A stretch of 64,000 nt of DNA from an uncultured Tropicimonas sp. (GTDB taxonomy: Bacteria > Pseudomonadota > Alphaproteobacteria > Rhodobacterales > Rhodobacteraceae), in the NCBI GenBank assembly GCA_947497945.1, contig CANMIP010000009.1, positions 1-64,000 of the forward strand, given 5' to 3'. Each line of letters opens with the position of its first letter. Within the stretch, counting starts at the first letter, position 1. This document shows, piece after piece, positions 36,939-46,116 of the stretch. Below the pieces are notes generated by a model that was given only the letters and a program-made list of their open reading frames with translations, was not told the origin of the DNA and ran no database searches. The position numbers and the translations under genes were made by a program.

Positions 36939-38021
36939 TTACTCCGCGGCCCAGACGACCGAACGGTCGAGGGCACGGACGAAAAGATCGTGAAGTCCAG
37001 TTGTCGCGGGCCGGTTGGCGCGGCGCGGTTCCATCAGCGCGAGCTTTCGGCCGAGATTGACAGCATTCCGCGTGGCGCCGAGATCGGCGATGCCCTTGCC
37101 GGCAATGTCATAGGCTGTGCCATGGGCCGGGGTGACAATCGGGAACGGGTAATTCGCGATCAGGGTCACGCCGCGATCGAAGCCGATCAGCTTCATCGCG
37201 ATCTGCCCCTGATCGTGATACATCGTCATTACCGCGTCAAACTCATCCTTGAGCGCGCGGACGAAGACGGTATCCGAGGGGATCGGGCCGACCACGTCCA
37301 CCTTGCGGGCGCGAGCTTTCTCGACCGCAGGGGCGAGGATGTCGTCATCTTCGGTGCCGAAATTGCGCCCGTCGCCAGCATGTGGATTGAGTGCTGCGAC
37401 GGCAATGCGCGGGGCGCTGAACCCGGCGCCGCGCATCGTCTTGTCGGTCAGGCAGATACTGTCGAAGACCCGCTGCTCCGTGATCGCCCCGGCCACTCCG
37501 CTCAGCGGAATATGGGAGGTCACGCGCGCATTCCAGACTTCGTCTAGAACGTTGAATTCGCGGCCACTTTCGGTCGTTTCGATGGTGGCGTCGACAAAGC
37601 CGATCTCGTCCACATAATCTGGCTGCCCCAGCCGCATGGCGAATTTGTTGAAGGGCGTGAAGAAGACGACATCCGCATGGCCGGCATTGGCCGCCAACAG
37701 CGCGGCCCGGAAGTTCTGTACTGCGGCCAGCCCGCCTTCGAGGCTCGCTTCTCCCATTGGCGCTGTCGCAGGATCGCAATTCCCCAGATCCACGAGGAAG
37801 CTGCCGTCCGGCAAGGGGCCGCCGAGCGCATCAAGACCGACGGTCGGGATGTCGACGCTGACATTGGCTTCCGCTGCGCCGCGCGCGAGCAGCCTGCGGT
37901 CTCCGATCACCATCAGGTCGCCTGCATTGGCCTGCGGATCGGCGATCACCTTGGCCGCCAGTTCCGGGCTGATGCCGCCGGCATCGCCAATCGCCATCGC
38001 AACTCTCAATCCGCTGGTCAT
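36939..38021 (-). CDS. PdxA-family dehydrogenase (PdxA2-like)
   Basis: 360 residues from the ATG at 38021. The three metal-binding His of PdxA are visible in VTSHIPLSGV, ALNPHAGDG and TMYHDQGQIAMK; the N-terminus AIGDAGGISPELAAKV is the family's GDPxGIGPE region with changes. PdxA2 members outside B6 synthesis oxidise 4-phospho-D-threonate or -erythronate. Being first in an operon with a carboxylate transporter and regulator favours a catabolic role. The usual partner kinase (DUF1537) is not in the window. Confidence 0.87.
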   Translation of the reverse strand: MTSGLRVAMAIGDAGGISPELAAKVIADPQANAGDLMVIGDRRLLARGAAEANVSVDIPTVGLDALGGPLPDGSFLVDLGNCDPATAPMGEASLEGGLAAVQNFRAALLAANAGHADVVFFTPFNKFAMRLGQPDYVDEIGFVDATIETTESGREFNVLDEVWNARVTSHIPLSGVAGAITEQRVFDSICLTDKTMRGAGFSAPRIAVAALNPHAGDGRNFGTEDDDILAPAVEKARARKVDVVGPIPSDTVFVRALKDEFDAVMTMYHDQGQIAMKLIGFDRGVTLIANYPFPIVTPAHGTAYDIAGKGIADLGATRNAVNLGRKLALMEPRRANRPATTGLHDLFVRALDRSVVWAAE

Positions 38022-38025
38022 CTCG

Positions 38026-38139
38026 TTATCTGCCTTCACCTGGACGTACCGCTTCGCTGGAGGCGTCGAATGACATCCGGGCGCAGTTCTCCGCCCTCCG
38101 GCCGGTCTGCCAGCCACTGGCGGCACGCGACCGAGTCAT
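38026..38139 (-). CDS. Possible 37-residue leader ORF before pdxA2
   Basis: ATG at 38139 preceded by an excellent GGGAGGAGAC ribosome binding site; reads MTRSRAASGWQTGRRAENCA to RPGEGR and stops (TAA at 38026-38028) four bases before the pdxA2 ATG. pdxA2 itself has a weak site, so translation of the leader could be coupled to pdxA2. It may be a chance ORF; no homolog is recognised. Confidence 0.3.
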   Translation of the reverse strand: MTRSRAASGWQTGRRAENCARMSFDASSEAVRPGEGR

Positions 38140-38163
38140 TCCGTCTCCTCCCTTGCATATTGT

Positions 38164-38175
38164 ATTATGCATAAT
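38164..38175. promoter_or_regulatory. Candidate GntR operator between pdxA2 operon and gntR
   Basis: ATTATGCATAAT, a perfect 12-base palindrome within an AT-rich island (38155-38190) of an otherwise GC-rich region. It lies in the divergent promoter, the place where FCD-type GntR proteins normally bind. Binding is inferred. Confidence 0.45.
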
Positions 38176-38251
38176 TTATTTATTACGCAAGGCTCGCATT
38201 GGAGAAATCCGCTGCTATACTCAACGGGGCTGAGATCGACGGGAGGAAGCT

Positions 38252-38926
38252 TTGCAAGACCAGGGCGTTGGCACCGGAGGACCGGTCGCAATCAAGAATC
38301 TGAGCCTGCATGACCAGGTGGCCAACCAAATCCGGGACATGATCATCGAGGGGTATCTCGAACCGGGGGTCCGGATTGACGAAGTCGCTCTGGCGAATCA
38401 ATTCGGTGTTTCCCGAACACCTTTCCGCGAAGCGCTGCGGACGCTGGCGGCCGAGGGGCTGGTGGTATCGCAACGCTCCAAGGGCAGTATCGTGCGCAAG
38501 CTGACCTCCGAAGATGTCCAGGGAATGCTGGAGTTCCTTGCCCATATCGAGCTTCTTGCCGGACAGCTCGTCTGCGAGCGGGCAACCGATGAGCAAATTT
38601 CCGATCTGTTGTCGCTGCACGAGCAGATGCTGACCTGCTGGCGCGCGCGGGAGCGGATGCCGTATTACAAGCTGAACCAGGAATTCCACTCGCGGCTGTC
38701 GCAGTATTCCGGAAATGCCGCGTTGTCGGAGACGCAGGCCAATCTTCAGGCCCGCCTCAAGCGGATACGTTTCATGGGCAATCGCGGCGTCGAAGTCTGG
38801 GATGACGCCGTGGCCGAGCACAAGGAAATGGCGGAGGCGCTGAAGGCGCGTGACGGTGAGCGCCTCGGGCAGACCATGCGCAAGCATCTTGCCAATTCCT
38901 GGCTCAGAGTCCGCGACCGCCTGTGA
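38252..38926 (+). CDS. GntR-family regulator, FadR/FCD subfamily
   Basis: 224 residues using a TTG start at 38252, supported by GGGAGGAAG at the right distance. Winged helix LHDQVANQIRDMIIEGYLEP and EVALANQFGVSRTPFREALR, then an all-helical FCD effector domain with metal-type His in FHSRLSQYSGN and AEHKEMAEAL. It diverges from, and presumably controls, the pdxA2-tctCBA operon in response to a carboxylate. Confidence 0.9.
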   Translation: MQDQGVGTGGPVAIKNLSLHDQVANQIRDMIIEGYLEPGVRIDEVALANQFGVSRTPFREALRTLAAEGLVVSQRSKGSIVRKLTSEDVQGMLEFLAHIELLAGQLVCERATDEQISDLLSLHEQMLTCWRARERMPYYKLNQEFHSRLSQYSGNAALSETQANLQARLKRIRFMGNRGVEVWDDAVAEHKEMAEALKARDGERLGQTMRKHLANSWLRVRDRL

Positions 38927-39157
38927 CGCCAATCGGTTTCGCCCTCTGAAACCGGACCTCTCCATGGCGTAGGGACCGGGGCGAGCCGCTTCCGCGCCCT
39001 GCCACCAATGACACGTCCCATCCGTCTGCCGGGAATTTGGCAAGCAGCCAAATGACATTGGCAAGATATCCAAAATTCTCCGCCGCCGTGTCCCCCATCT
39101 CAAGGTCAACGGGTTGGGAGTTCGATCTCGCCCGGAAACACTCTTGGGAGACGCGCA

Positions 39158-39595
39158 ATGACCGAACACCAGCTTCGAACCGAACTCGACACTCTGCTCA
39201 CCGAGCTGCGGTCGCTCGGAATTGAAACGGTCGCCCCGGCGGGTGGAACAGCTTCCCGGCTATCCATTCGCCCCGTCAGCATGGATCGGCGGCTGGCGAC
39301 GCGCATTGCCGCCGCCATGCGTCTTGCGTCATCTTCCCTGGAGAGAACGGAACCGCCCTCTGCACCCGGCAATTGCTCCGGCGACCTGAGTGCCCGGCAG
39401 AAGGAGATCCTCTCCTGGGTTGCCCTCGGCAAGTCGAACTCGGTCATCGCGAGCATTCTGGAAATCTCGCCGCACACGGTCGACACGCATCTTCGCCGGG
39501 CGTTCGAGCGTCTCGGCACCACGGACAGGACCGTCGCCGCGATCAGGGGCATCGAGGCCGGGCTGATTGCGCCCGGCGGATTGCACGCCGCATGA
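39158..39595 (+). CDS. LuxR-type helix-turn-helix regulator
   Basis: 145 residues. The C-terminal half is a LuxR HTH: LSARQKEILSWVALGKSNSV, IASILEISPHTVDTHLRRAF, ERLGTTDRTVAAI. The N-terminal half has no receiver or autoinducer domain. Role unknown. Confidence 0.82.
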   Translation: MTEHQLRTELDTLLTELRSLGIETVAPAGGTASRLSIRPVSMDRRLATRIAAAMRLASSSLERTEPPSAPGNCSGDLSARQKEILSWVALGKSNSVIASILEISPHTVDTHLRRAFERLGTTDRTVAAIRGIEAGLIAPGGLHAA

Positions 39596-39939
39596 CAGGC
39601 AAGCGGGGTGCGCGACCGGCTGCGCCCGCCTGAAAGGCTCGATCCGCCAAGTCCATCCCGTTCGGATCATGGCAGGTTCAATTCTCGACATGTCCCTCAA
39701 CAACGCGACTCTTCCCGGCGACACAGACCGCTACATTCAGTCTCACATTTCAGCACCTGATGATTGCTTGCCGATATCGACCCTTTCGAGTGGGGAGACG
39801 TCGATACCGGATCCGGACGAGGCTCATGCGAGTTTCGTCCAACAGGCGCGTGGGATCGCTGGCAACTCTGGGGTGCACTTGTTTTGTTTTGGCCAGCGGT
39901 CCCGCGTGCAATTCATTGCCCGAGACCTTTTCCCCGCGA
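39596..39939. other. Intergenic region
   Basis: Between the LuxR-type gene and the end of the AraC-type gene. Short open frames only; no recognisable gene, repeat or terminator. Confidence 0.4.
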
Positions 39940-40971
39940 CTAACCGCCGGTCCGGGGCGTGCCGGTCGCCATGCCCCGCATCTCGCGCGGCGGCTTGCCC
40001 GTCCATCGCCTGAAAGCGGTGCTGAAGGAGCTGGCATCGCGATACCCCAGCAGGAAGGCGATCTCTGTCAGCGACAGGTTGCTTTCGGCAATGTAGTCCC
40101 GTGCCAGGGCCTGCCGGAGGCTCTCGATCACCGACTGGAACTTCGTCCCCTCTTCCGCAAGCCGTCGCGACAGCGTCCGCTTGCTCATGCCGAGCTCGCC
40201 CGCAATGACATCCTGCGTGGCCGTGCCGCTCGTCAGGCGGTCCATGGCCAGACGTTCGACCTGCGAAACAAGGCCGGACGGTATATCGCGTTTCCGGCCC
40301 AGGATGTCGTCGCAGTATTTCTTCAGGATCTCGTGCAGGTTGTCGTCGGCGGTAAGCAGCGGAAGCCGGAGATCCTTGTCGCGGAACCGGATCATGTTCC
40401 GTTTCGCGCCGAAGGCCACTTTACAGCCGAAAAACCGTTCGAAATCCTGAACATGTTCGTTGCGGGGGTGATGGAACGTCACCTTCACGGGGTGCAGGTT
40501 TCGCCCGGTCAGTTTGCGCGCGGCCATGGTCAGGCTGGCCGAGTTGAACTCGAGATTCTGCCGGTGCCGCATCTGTGTCGGGACGCGGAAGTGCCATGTC
40601 GTGATGCCGCCGGTTTCCAGCCCCGACGTGTCCAGTTCGATCGCATCGCTGAAGACGCGCCGGTAGCGGGCAACGTTCCGGATCAGGTCGGCAAGCGTCG
40701 GAGCCGCCATTCCGACATAGGTGATCAATCCCCCCAGTCGGAGCTCCGAGCTTTGCCCGCGCCGAAACCCGATGAGGTCGTCGCCTGTCATCTCGGCCGC
40801 GGCTTCCCAGATCCGGGCAATCTTTTCGAATGGAAGGAATGGCTCGTCCCCCTCCAGCTGCCGCGGCCGGACCCCCGCATCGGAAAGCAAATGTGCAACC
40901 GCGTGACCGTCGCGCCGCAGGTCGTCGATCAGCTCCTTGGTGCGGATGGCGTTATGCGTCAGTACAGACAT
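39940..40971 (-). CDS. AraC-family regulator with arabinose-binding-like N-domain
   Basis: 343 residues from the ATG at 40971 (AGGAAA just upstream); a GTG at 41040 would add 23 residues. The N-terminal half is the Arabinose_bd type found in OruR/ArgR-like activators; the C-terminal HTH_18 reads DVIAGELGMSKRTLSRRLAE and LSLTEIAFLLGYRDASSFST, AFRRWTGKPPREMR. Target unknown. Confidence 0.88.
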   Translation of the reverse strand: MSVLTHNAIRTKELIDDLRRDGHAVAHLLSDAGVRPRQLEGDEPFLPFEKIARIWEAAAEMTGDDLIGFRRGQSSELRLGGLITYVGMAAPTLADLIRNVARYRRVFSDAIELDTSGLETGGITTWHFRVPTQMRHRQNLEFNSASLTMAARKLTGRNLHPVKVTFHHPRNEHVQDFERFFGCKVAFGAKRNMIRFRDKDLRLPLLTADDNLHEILKKYCDDILGRKRDIPSGLVSQVERLAMDRLTSGTATQDVIAGELGMSKRTLSRRLAEEGTKFQSVIESLRQALARDYIAESNLSLTEIAFLLGYRDASSFSTAFRRWTGKPPREMRGMATGTPRTGG

Positions 40972-41234
40972 GTTTTCCTGCGGCTTCAGTGTCCCCGTGT
41001 CCCGCACACCGGAGAGCATTGCGGCGATCCGGTCAAGCACTTGCGCGCTTCAAGGCGCTGCGCCATCCGTGCCTGACGGGCGCCATACAGAGCGTGCAGC
41101 GCTGCGACGCCGGATTTTTCTTGCAGGTGAAAGCGGCGAGAGGCGTGCATCCCGACCTTTGATCGAGCCCCGCACTCGAAGACGCGTGGCACTAGGGGAG
41201 CGCGCCGAACACCCGACCGCAGAGGCGCTGCGGA

Positions 41235-42212
41235 TCAATTGCAGATCGGCAGGTCTCGCGGCGGCTGCTCGGGCAGGGAGCGCCGCCACTTGTTGATGAT
41301 TGGCTGCAGGGTCTTCTTGGGCCAGAACCGGGGCGCACCAATTGCGCTCAGGCAAGCCTCGTTCCAGTAGAGCCCGGCCCGTGACAGGGAGGCCCCGGCC
41401 TTCACGGCATTGGCGACGGCGTTGATGTCGCCCGACTCGGGATAGATATAAAGTGTCGTTGGATTTCCCTCTACCTGGGCGAGAATATCCTTTGAGGCGG
41501 ATTGCGACCAGGTCGTGCAGCCATTGCTGCGGCCGCTGGTATAGTCCACGAGCTTTCCGTAAGGGACATAGCCCTGCGCGTCGGCATGGGGGCTGTCGGG
41601 ATTCCTGAAGCGGCATTGCCATTTTAGGAAGACGGCCGGATGGCCTCCGATGGCGCGCTCCCGGGCGTTTCTCGTGTCGCCCTCCCCGTCAAAAAGCAGG
41701 AAGGTGCGGTGGAATGGTCGCCGCTTTCCCGAGTGGCTGTAATAGCCCTTGAAGGATGTCCTGGTCTCGGCGGTCACATAGGCCCCGCCGGTCGTCAGCT
41801 TCGATCCCTCCGCATTGCTGAAATTCTTCGCGCATTGGCGGCCGTTCGAGAAATCCGCGCGTTGCAGTTTTCGCCCGTTCCCATAGCCCGACGAAATCGC
41901 GCGAAAGGACTTCTTCGACTCGCAGATGACATAGAACCGGCGCCCGGCTTGCCCGCCCCGGACCGTGCTTGGTCGCGTCGCATCCATCGCAAGGTAGCAA
42001 GGATTCCGGACAGCCCCCTTGCGTGTCTTCTGCGCGTGGAGCGCTCGTGCCCTTTGGAGGACCACCGGGGCGATCTGACCGTCGCCCGTGCCCACATGTT
42101 TCTGCAGCCAGGCCGGAATAGCCGTGTCTTGTGCAGCGGCTGGGCTCGGGGCGGCGCCCGACAGGGCGAAAACAGTCAGGACGGTCAGGACCAGGCGCAG
42201 TGAATTCATCAT
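41235..42212 (-). CDS. YkuD_2-type murein L,D-transpeptidase domain protein
   Basis: 325 residues from the ATG at 42212. Signal peptide MMNSLRLVLTVLTVFALSGA with AAA-Q cleavage. The family core is present: PCYLAMDATRPSTVRG, FYVICESKKSFRAISSGYGN, HRTFLLFDGEGDTRNA, and the candidate catalytic Cys in SGRSNGCTTWSQ. Periplasmic; probable role in peptidoglycan cross-linking, though activity of this subfamily is mostly inferred. Divergent from the glutaminase gene. Confidence 0.82.
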   Translation of the reverse strand: MMNSLRLVLTVLTVFALSGAAPSPAAAQDTAIPAWLQKHVGTGDGQIAPVVLQRARALHAQKTRKGAVRNPCYLAMDATRPSTVRGGQAGRRFYVICESKKSFRAISSGYGNGRKLQRADFSNGRQCAKNFSNAEGSKLTTGGAYVTAETRTSFKGYYSHSGKRRPFHRTFLLFDGEGDTRNARERAIGGHPAVFLKWQCRFRNPDSPHADAQGYVPYGKLVDYTSGRSNGCTTWSQSASKDILAQVEGNPTTLYIYPESGDINAVANAVKAGASLSRAGLYWNEACLSAIGAPRFWPKKTLQPIINKWRRSLPEQPPRDLPICN

Positions 42213-42533
42213 CGGCGGCAACTCTCCTGTTTGAGCACCCAAGGAAGACGTTTCTTACGAACTGTTCGCATCAGGGTGGCCATCCCGTGCTGCGCAGTCA
42301 ATGGTTGATGCCGCGCCCTCGATCCCGAAAGCGAAAGCTTGCTGGCAAGGACTGCTCCGAGCGGGGACACGAGCCGTGACCTGCCGAGACGATGGCGACC
42401 GCCCCGGGCTGACCCCTGCAACCCGAGCGGGGTAGGTGTATTCCCGCAATTGCGCCTTGCAACGCGACGTGGGGCCCGTATCGTCCCCAGGATGGCCGCG
42501 CGGCATTTCCGCGCCGCGCCCGGAGCGAGAGCA
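42213..42533. other. Divergent promoter region
   Basis: About 320 bases between the YkuD_2-type gene and glsA. No operator or RNA structure stood out. Confidence 0.4.
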
Positions 42534-43472
42534 ATGCCGAAAAACATGGACAGTCAATCGGTTCGTCCGCTGCTCTACGATATCTGCGCCGCCATGGAAG
42601 GGCGCGAGGAGAAGGGGCGTGTCGCCGATTACATCCCGGAACTGGCCGCGGTGGATCCGGACCAGTTCGGCATGTCGATCTGTCTAGCCGACGGGACGCA
42701 ACTCAGCGCCGGGGATTCTGCGACCGGTTTCTCGATCCAGTCCGTTTCGAAGGTCTTCACGCTCGCCATCGCGCTGGGGCGCTATGGCTCGCGTTTCTGG
42801 GACCGGGTCGGGCGCGAGCCGTCGACCCTCGTCTTCAACTCGGTCCAGGAACTGGAAACACGACAAGGAAATCCGCCCAATCCTTTCGTCAATTCCGGCG
42901 CGATCGTCACGACGGATTCCCTGCTGGTCGGGGCGACGCCGAAGGAAACCCTGGGAGAGATCATCCAGTTCGTCCGGCAGGCGGCTTCCGATGACGATAT
43001 CTATATCAACCCCGAGGTTGCCGCTTCCGAGAACGCCAGTGGCCATCGAAACCGGTCGCTCGCGCATTTCCTGCGCGCCTGCGGCAATCTCCGGCATGAC
43101 TGCGACCTGACCCTGGGCACCTATTTCCATCATTGTGCGTTGGAGATGACCTGTGAACAACTCGCGCGCACCGGCCGCTTTCTTGCCGGGCTGCACCCGT
43201 CGGGACATCTGATCCAACCAGGCCATATCCGCAGCATCAACGCGCTCATGATGACCTGCGGCCACTATAACGGCTCGGGCGAATTCGCGTACCGCGTCGG
43301 GATCCCCGGCAAGAGCGGGGTTGGTGGCGGAATTCTCGCCATCGTTCCCAAGGCGGCCTCGATTGCCGTTTGGTCGCCGGGGCTGGATCAGTTTGGCAAT
43401 TCGCTGCGCGGGACGGCGGCTCTCGAAAAACTTGCGCATCTGCTTCGGCTGTCGGTCTTCAGCGTCGAGTAG
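42534..43472 (+). CDS. glsA: Glutaminase
   Basis: 312 residues from the ATG at 42534; other in-frame Met codons at 42492 and 42549 are possible. Serine-dependent beta-lactamase-like fold: SIQSVSKVFTLA holds the Ser-x-x-Lys pair, NPFVNSGAIVTTD and the late GIPGKSGVGGGILAIVP are conserved. It releases ammonia from glutamine in the cytoplasm. Monocistronic. Confidence 0.95.
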   Translation: MPKNMDSQSVRPLLYDICAAMEGREEKGRVADYIPELAAVDPDQFGMSICLADGTQLSAGDSATGFSIQSVSKVFTLAIALGRYGSRFWDRVGREPSTLVFNSVQELETRQGNPPNPFVNSGAIVTTDSLLVGATPKETLGEIIQFVRQAASDDDIYINPEVAASENASGHRNRSLAHFLRACGNLRHDCDLTLGTYFHHCALEMTCEQLARTGRFLAGLHPSGHLIQPGHIRSINALMMTCGHYNGSGEFAYRVGIPGKSGVGGGILAIVPKAASIAVWSPGLDQFGNSLRGTAALEKLAHLLRLSVFSVE

Positions 43473-43810
43473 CGTCCCGGACCGGCTCGCAGGCGGCAGG
43501 TTGCCGGTGCCGGACCGCTCGGAAGGCGGGTGGAAATCGTCGCCGGCCAACCGCTCGCATGGTGGCGGCACCGGGGGGCAGGGACGCGATCCCCGATTGG
43601 TTCAGAAGTGGCGCGGACCGGTTTGCCGGACAAATTGCCCGCCATGCGTCCGCAGCGGGCGCCCGCTGCGCATCCCGTCCCAGCTGCGGGGTTTACCGGT
43701 GCCGGAGCAAGGGTTTAGGCTGCCATGGCGGACGGCATTTGCCGGTTTCGCATGTGGTGTGAGTGTTCCTGTTTGCCGCTCCAACATCCTTTCGACGTCA
43801 CGAGGTCCTG
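43473..43810. other. Intergenic region
   Basis: Between glsA and the HlyD-type gene. No reliable gene or structured element seen. Confidence 0.4.
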
Positions 43811-44872
43811 ATGAAATTCGCGATTCGGCTTCTGGGCTTTCTCGCCCTTCTTCTGCTCTTCTGGTATCTCCTTGCCGACCGCGCGACCCCCTTTACGGGC
43901 AATGCTCGCGTCAAGGCCGTGGTGACGGCAATCGTTCCGCAGGTCTCCGGACAGGTCATCGAGCTTTCGGCGGAGAACGGACGGATCGTGGAGGCGGGCG
44001 ATCTGCTGGCGCGAATCGATCCAACGCCCTTCGAGATCGCACGGGATGCCGCCCAGGCGGACCTCGCCTCGGTCCTGCAGGAGCTCGGGGCCGAGTCGGC
44101 CGATGTCGAAGGAGCGCAGGCAGGGTTGGCCCGGGCGCAGACGGATCTGAAGAATGTCCAGCTGCAGAGCGAGCGGGTGTTCGAGATGGAACGCAAGGGG
44201 CTGGTCGCGGTTGCGCGCGGCGACGACGCGCGTGCCACGCTCGCCGCTGCCGAGAGCGCGCTGGAAGCCGCGCAGGCCGAGCTCGACCGCGCCCGCAACC
44301 GGCTTGGACCGGAGGGCGAGGAGAACCCGGCCATGCGCAAGGCGCTGGCGACACTGGCGCGGGCCGAGCTGGAACTGTCCTGGACCGAGCTTGTCGCGCC
44401 GGCCGGTGGCGTCGTCACCAATCTCGACATAGCGCCGGGGGCGTATTCGCAGGCTGGCCAGCCGCTGATGCGCTTCCTCGATTCGGAGAATGTCTGGATC
44501 GAGGCTTACATGACCGAAAACAATCTCGGCCTGATGCGCCCCGGCGCCCGCGCGGACGTTGTCCTCGACATACATCCCGGGCGGGTGCTGGCCGGGCAGG
44601 TCGAGAGCTTCTCCGGCGCCGCGTCGATTGGCGGTCCCGCCTCGGACGGGCTCTCGTCGCCTCCGCGCAGCTCCGGCTGGATGCGGGAACCACAGCGCTT
44701 CCCGGTGCGCATCCTGTTGCCGGGATATGTGCAGGCCGATGCGGAGGATGACGTTGTGTTCCAGTTCAACGGGCAGGCGGATGTCATCGTCTATAACGGC
44801 GAGAACACGATCCTGAACATGCTCGGGTCCTGGTATATCCGTGCAATGTCCTGGCTTTCCTATGCCTATTGA
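43811..44872 (+). CDS. HlyD-family membrane fusion protein (EmrA/AaeA-like)
   Basis: 353 residues from the ATG at 43811. One N-terminal membrane anchor (LLGFLALLLLFWYLLA), a lipoyl-like half (AIVPQVSGQVIELSAENGRI), a helical hairpin from about 75 to 180 rich in Ala/Glu, the second lipoyl half (WTELVAPAGGVVTNLDIAPG) and a beta-barrel domain. It joins an inner-membrane exporter to the outer membrane. Overlaps the next gene by 11 bases. Confidence 0.9.
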   Translation: MKFAIRLLGFLALLLLFWYLLADRATPFTGNARVKAVVTAIVPQVSGQVIELSAENGRIVEAGDLLARIDPTPFEIARDAAQADLASVLQELGAESADVEGAQAGLARAQTDLKNVQLQSERVFEMERKGLVAVARGDDARATLAAAESALEAAQAELDRARNRLGPEGEENPAMRKALATLARAELELSWTELVAPAGGVVTNLDIAPGAYSQAGQPLMRFLDSENVWIEAYMTENNLGLMRPGARADVVLDIHPGRVLAGQVESFSGAASIGGPASDGLSSPPRSSGWMREPQRFPVRILLPGYVQADAEDDVVFQFNGQADVIVYNGENTILNMLGSWYIRAMSWLSYAY

Positions 44873-45980
44873 GGTGGAAACGAGAGAGGCGGCGCTCCGC
44901 GAAGCCCTCTTGTCCGTGCCGGAACGCGACCTGCGCAAGGGCGTTCGGCTCGCGCTTGGCGTGGCGCTGTGTTTCCTGCCGGCAATGGCGTTCCAGTGGC
45001 CTTTCGCCTTTCTCGCCGCCGTGTTCGCCGGGCTCTTCCTGCAAGGGGACAAAGCTCCGGCGGCAAAGGCAGGCGTGGCGCTGGTCGGCACCGGGTTTGT
45101 CTTGCTGTTGGCCGGTTTCCTCCTCTTTAGCGCCCTGCACCCCTACCCGGTGGCCTATCTGCTTGCGCAGCTCGCCCTGCTGATCTGGGCCTTCTCGCTT
45201 TCGGTCTCCGGCAAGTCTGTCTTGCTGGTCGTTCTGGCGCTGATGGGGGTCCTGCTCATGCCCTATCTTGTCGGCCTGTCGAATGCGCTGGCCCTGAAGC
45301 TGGCATTCTGGCTGCCACTCAACATGGCGTTGGCATTGCTGGTCAGCGCAGCGGTCTTCGCGCTGCTCCCAAGCACCACCCTCGTCACGCCACCGGAAGC
45401 AGCTTCGCCGTCAGCCTTCGATCCCGAGCGCCGGTTGCTGCGGATGACCCTCGTTGCCGCGCCCTTCACGCTGGCGTTCCAGCTTTTCGATGGCGGCGCT
45501 GTGCTGACATTGCTCTTCGTTGCGATCCTCGCCCAGCAGCTTGCCGCCAGCACGAAAGCCGGGCCGGCGGTCGCCTCCGGCATGGCGTTGGCCAATCTCG
45601 CTGGCGGGGCGGCCGCGGTGCTGGCCTATGAACTCGTGGTGATCGACACGCAGTTCGGGTTCATGGCCGTGATCACGGTGCTCACCTGCCTGGTCATGGC
45701 GCGCTGGTTCATCTCGGGGCGGAGCGACGCGCCGCTGGCAGGGTCGGCGCTGACCACCTTCGTGATCCTTTTCGGCGGTGCGATGGCGCCCTTGGGCGAT
45801 GCCGTGGAGGCAAAAATGCTCGACAGGTTGATACAGGTGGCGGCGGCGCTGGCCTGGGTGCTGGGAGCGTTCCTTGCCCTCGATGCCTTCCTTCCCGAGC
45901 GGGAGGCCCCGGCGCAGGTGCCGGATTGGAAACGCCGGCGCAAGAGCCATCCCAAGCAGAAAAATGGCAAGCGAGCCTGA
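44862..45980 (+). CDS. DUF2955/FUSC-like membrane exporter component
   Basis: 372 residues from the ATG at 44862, inside the end of the HlyD gene. About ten membrane helices in two groups, a layout seen in aromatic-acid exporters of the FUSC/AaeB kind, with a very basic C-terminal tail (WKRRRKSHPKQKNGKRA). With the HlyD protein it likely forms an efflux pump; no outer-membrane factor is nearby. Confidence 0.8.
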   Translation: MPIEVETREAALREALLSVPERDLRKGVRLALGVALCFLPAMAFQWPFAFLAAVFAGLFLQGDKAPAAKAGVALVGTGFVLLLAGFLLFSALHPYPVAYLLAQLALLIWAFSLSVSGKSVLLVVLALMGVLLMPYLVGLSNALALKLAFWLPLNMALALLVSAAVFALLPSTTLVTPPEAASPSAFDPERRLLRMTLVAAPFTLAFQLFDGGAVLTLLFVAILAQQLAASTKAGPAVASGMALANLAGGAAAVLAYELVVIDTQFGFMAVITVLTCLVMARWFISGRSDAPLAGSALTTFVILFGGAMAPLGDAVEAKMLDRLIQVAAALAWVLGAFLALDAFLPEREAPAQVPDWKRRRKSHPKQKNGKRA

Positions 45981-46116
45981 TCCGGGATGCCTGAACCCGT
46001 CTACAGCGCGTTCCACCTGTTTCGAAGAGCGCCGGAAACAGGCGTGCTGGCGCCCCAACAGTCCCCCAGGCGCCTTTTGACGCGCAGGAAATCGGCTGGG
46101 GCGCCGTGGTCGCCGG

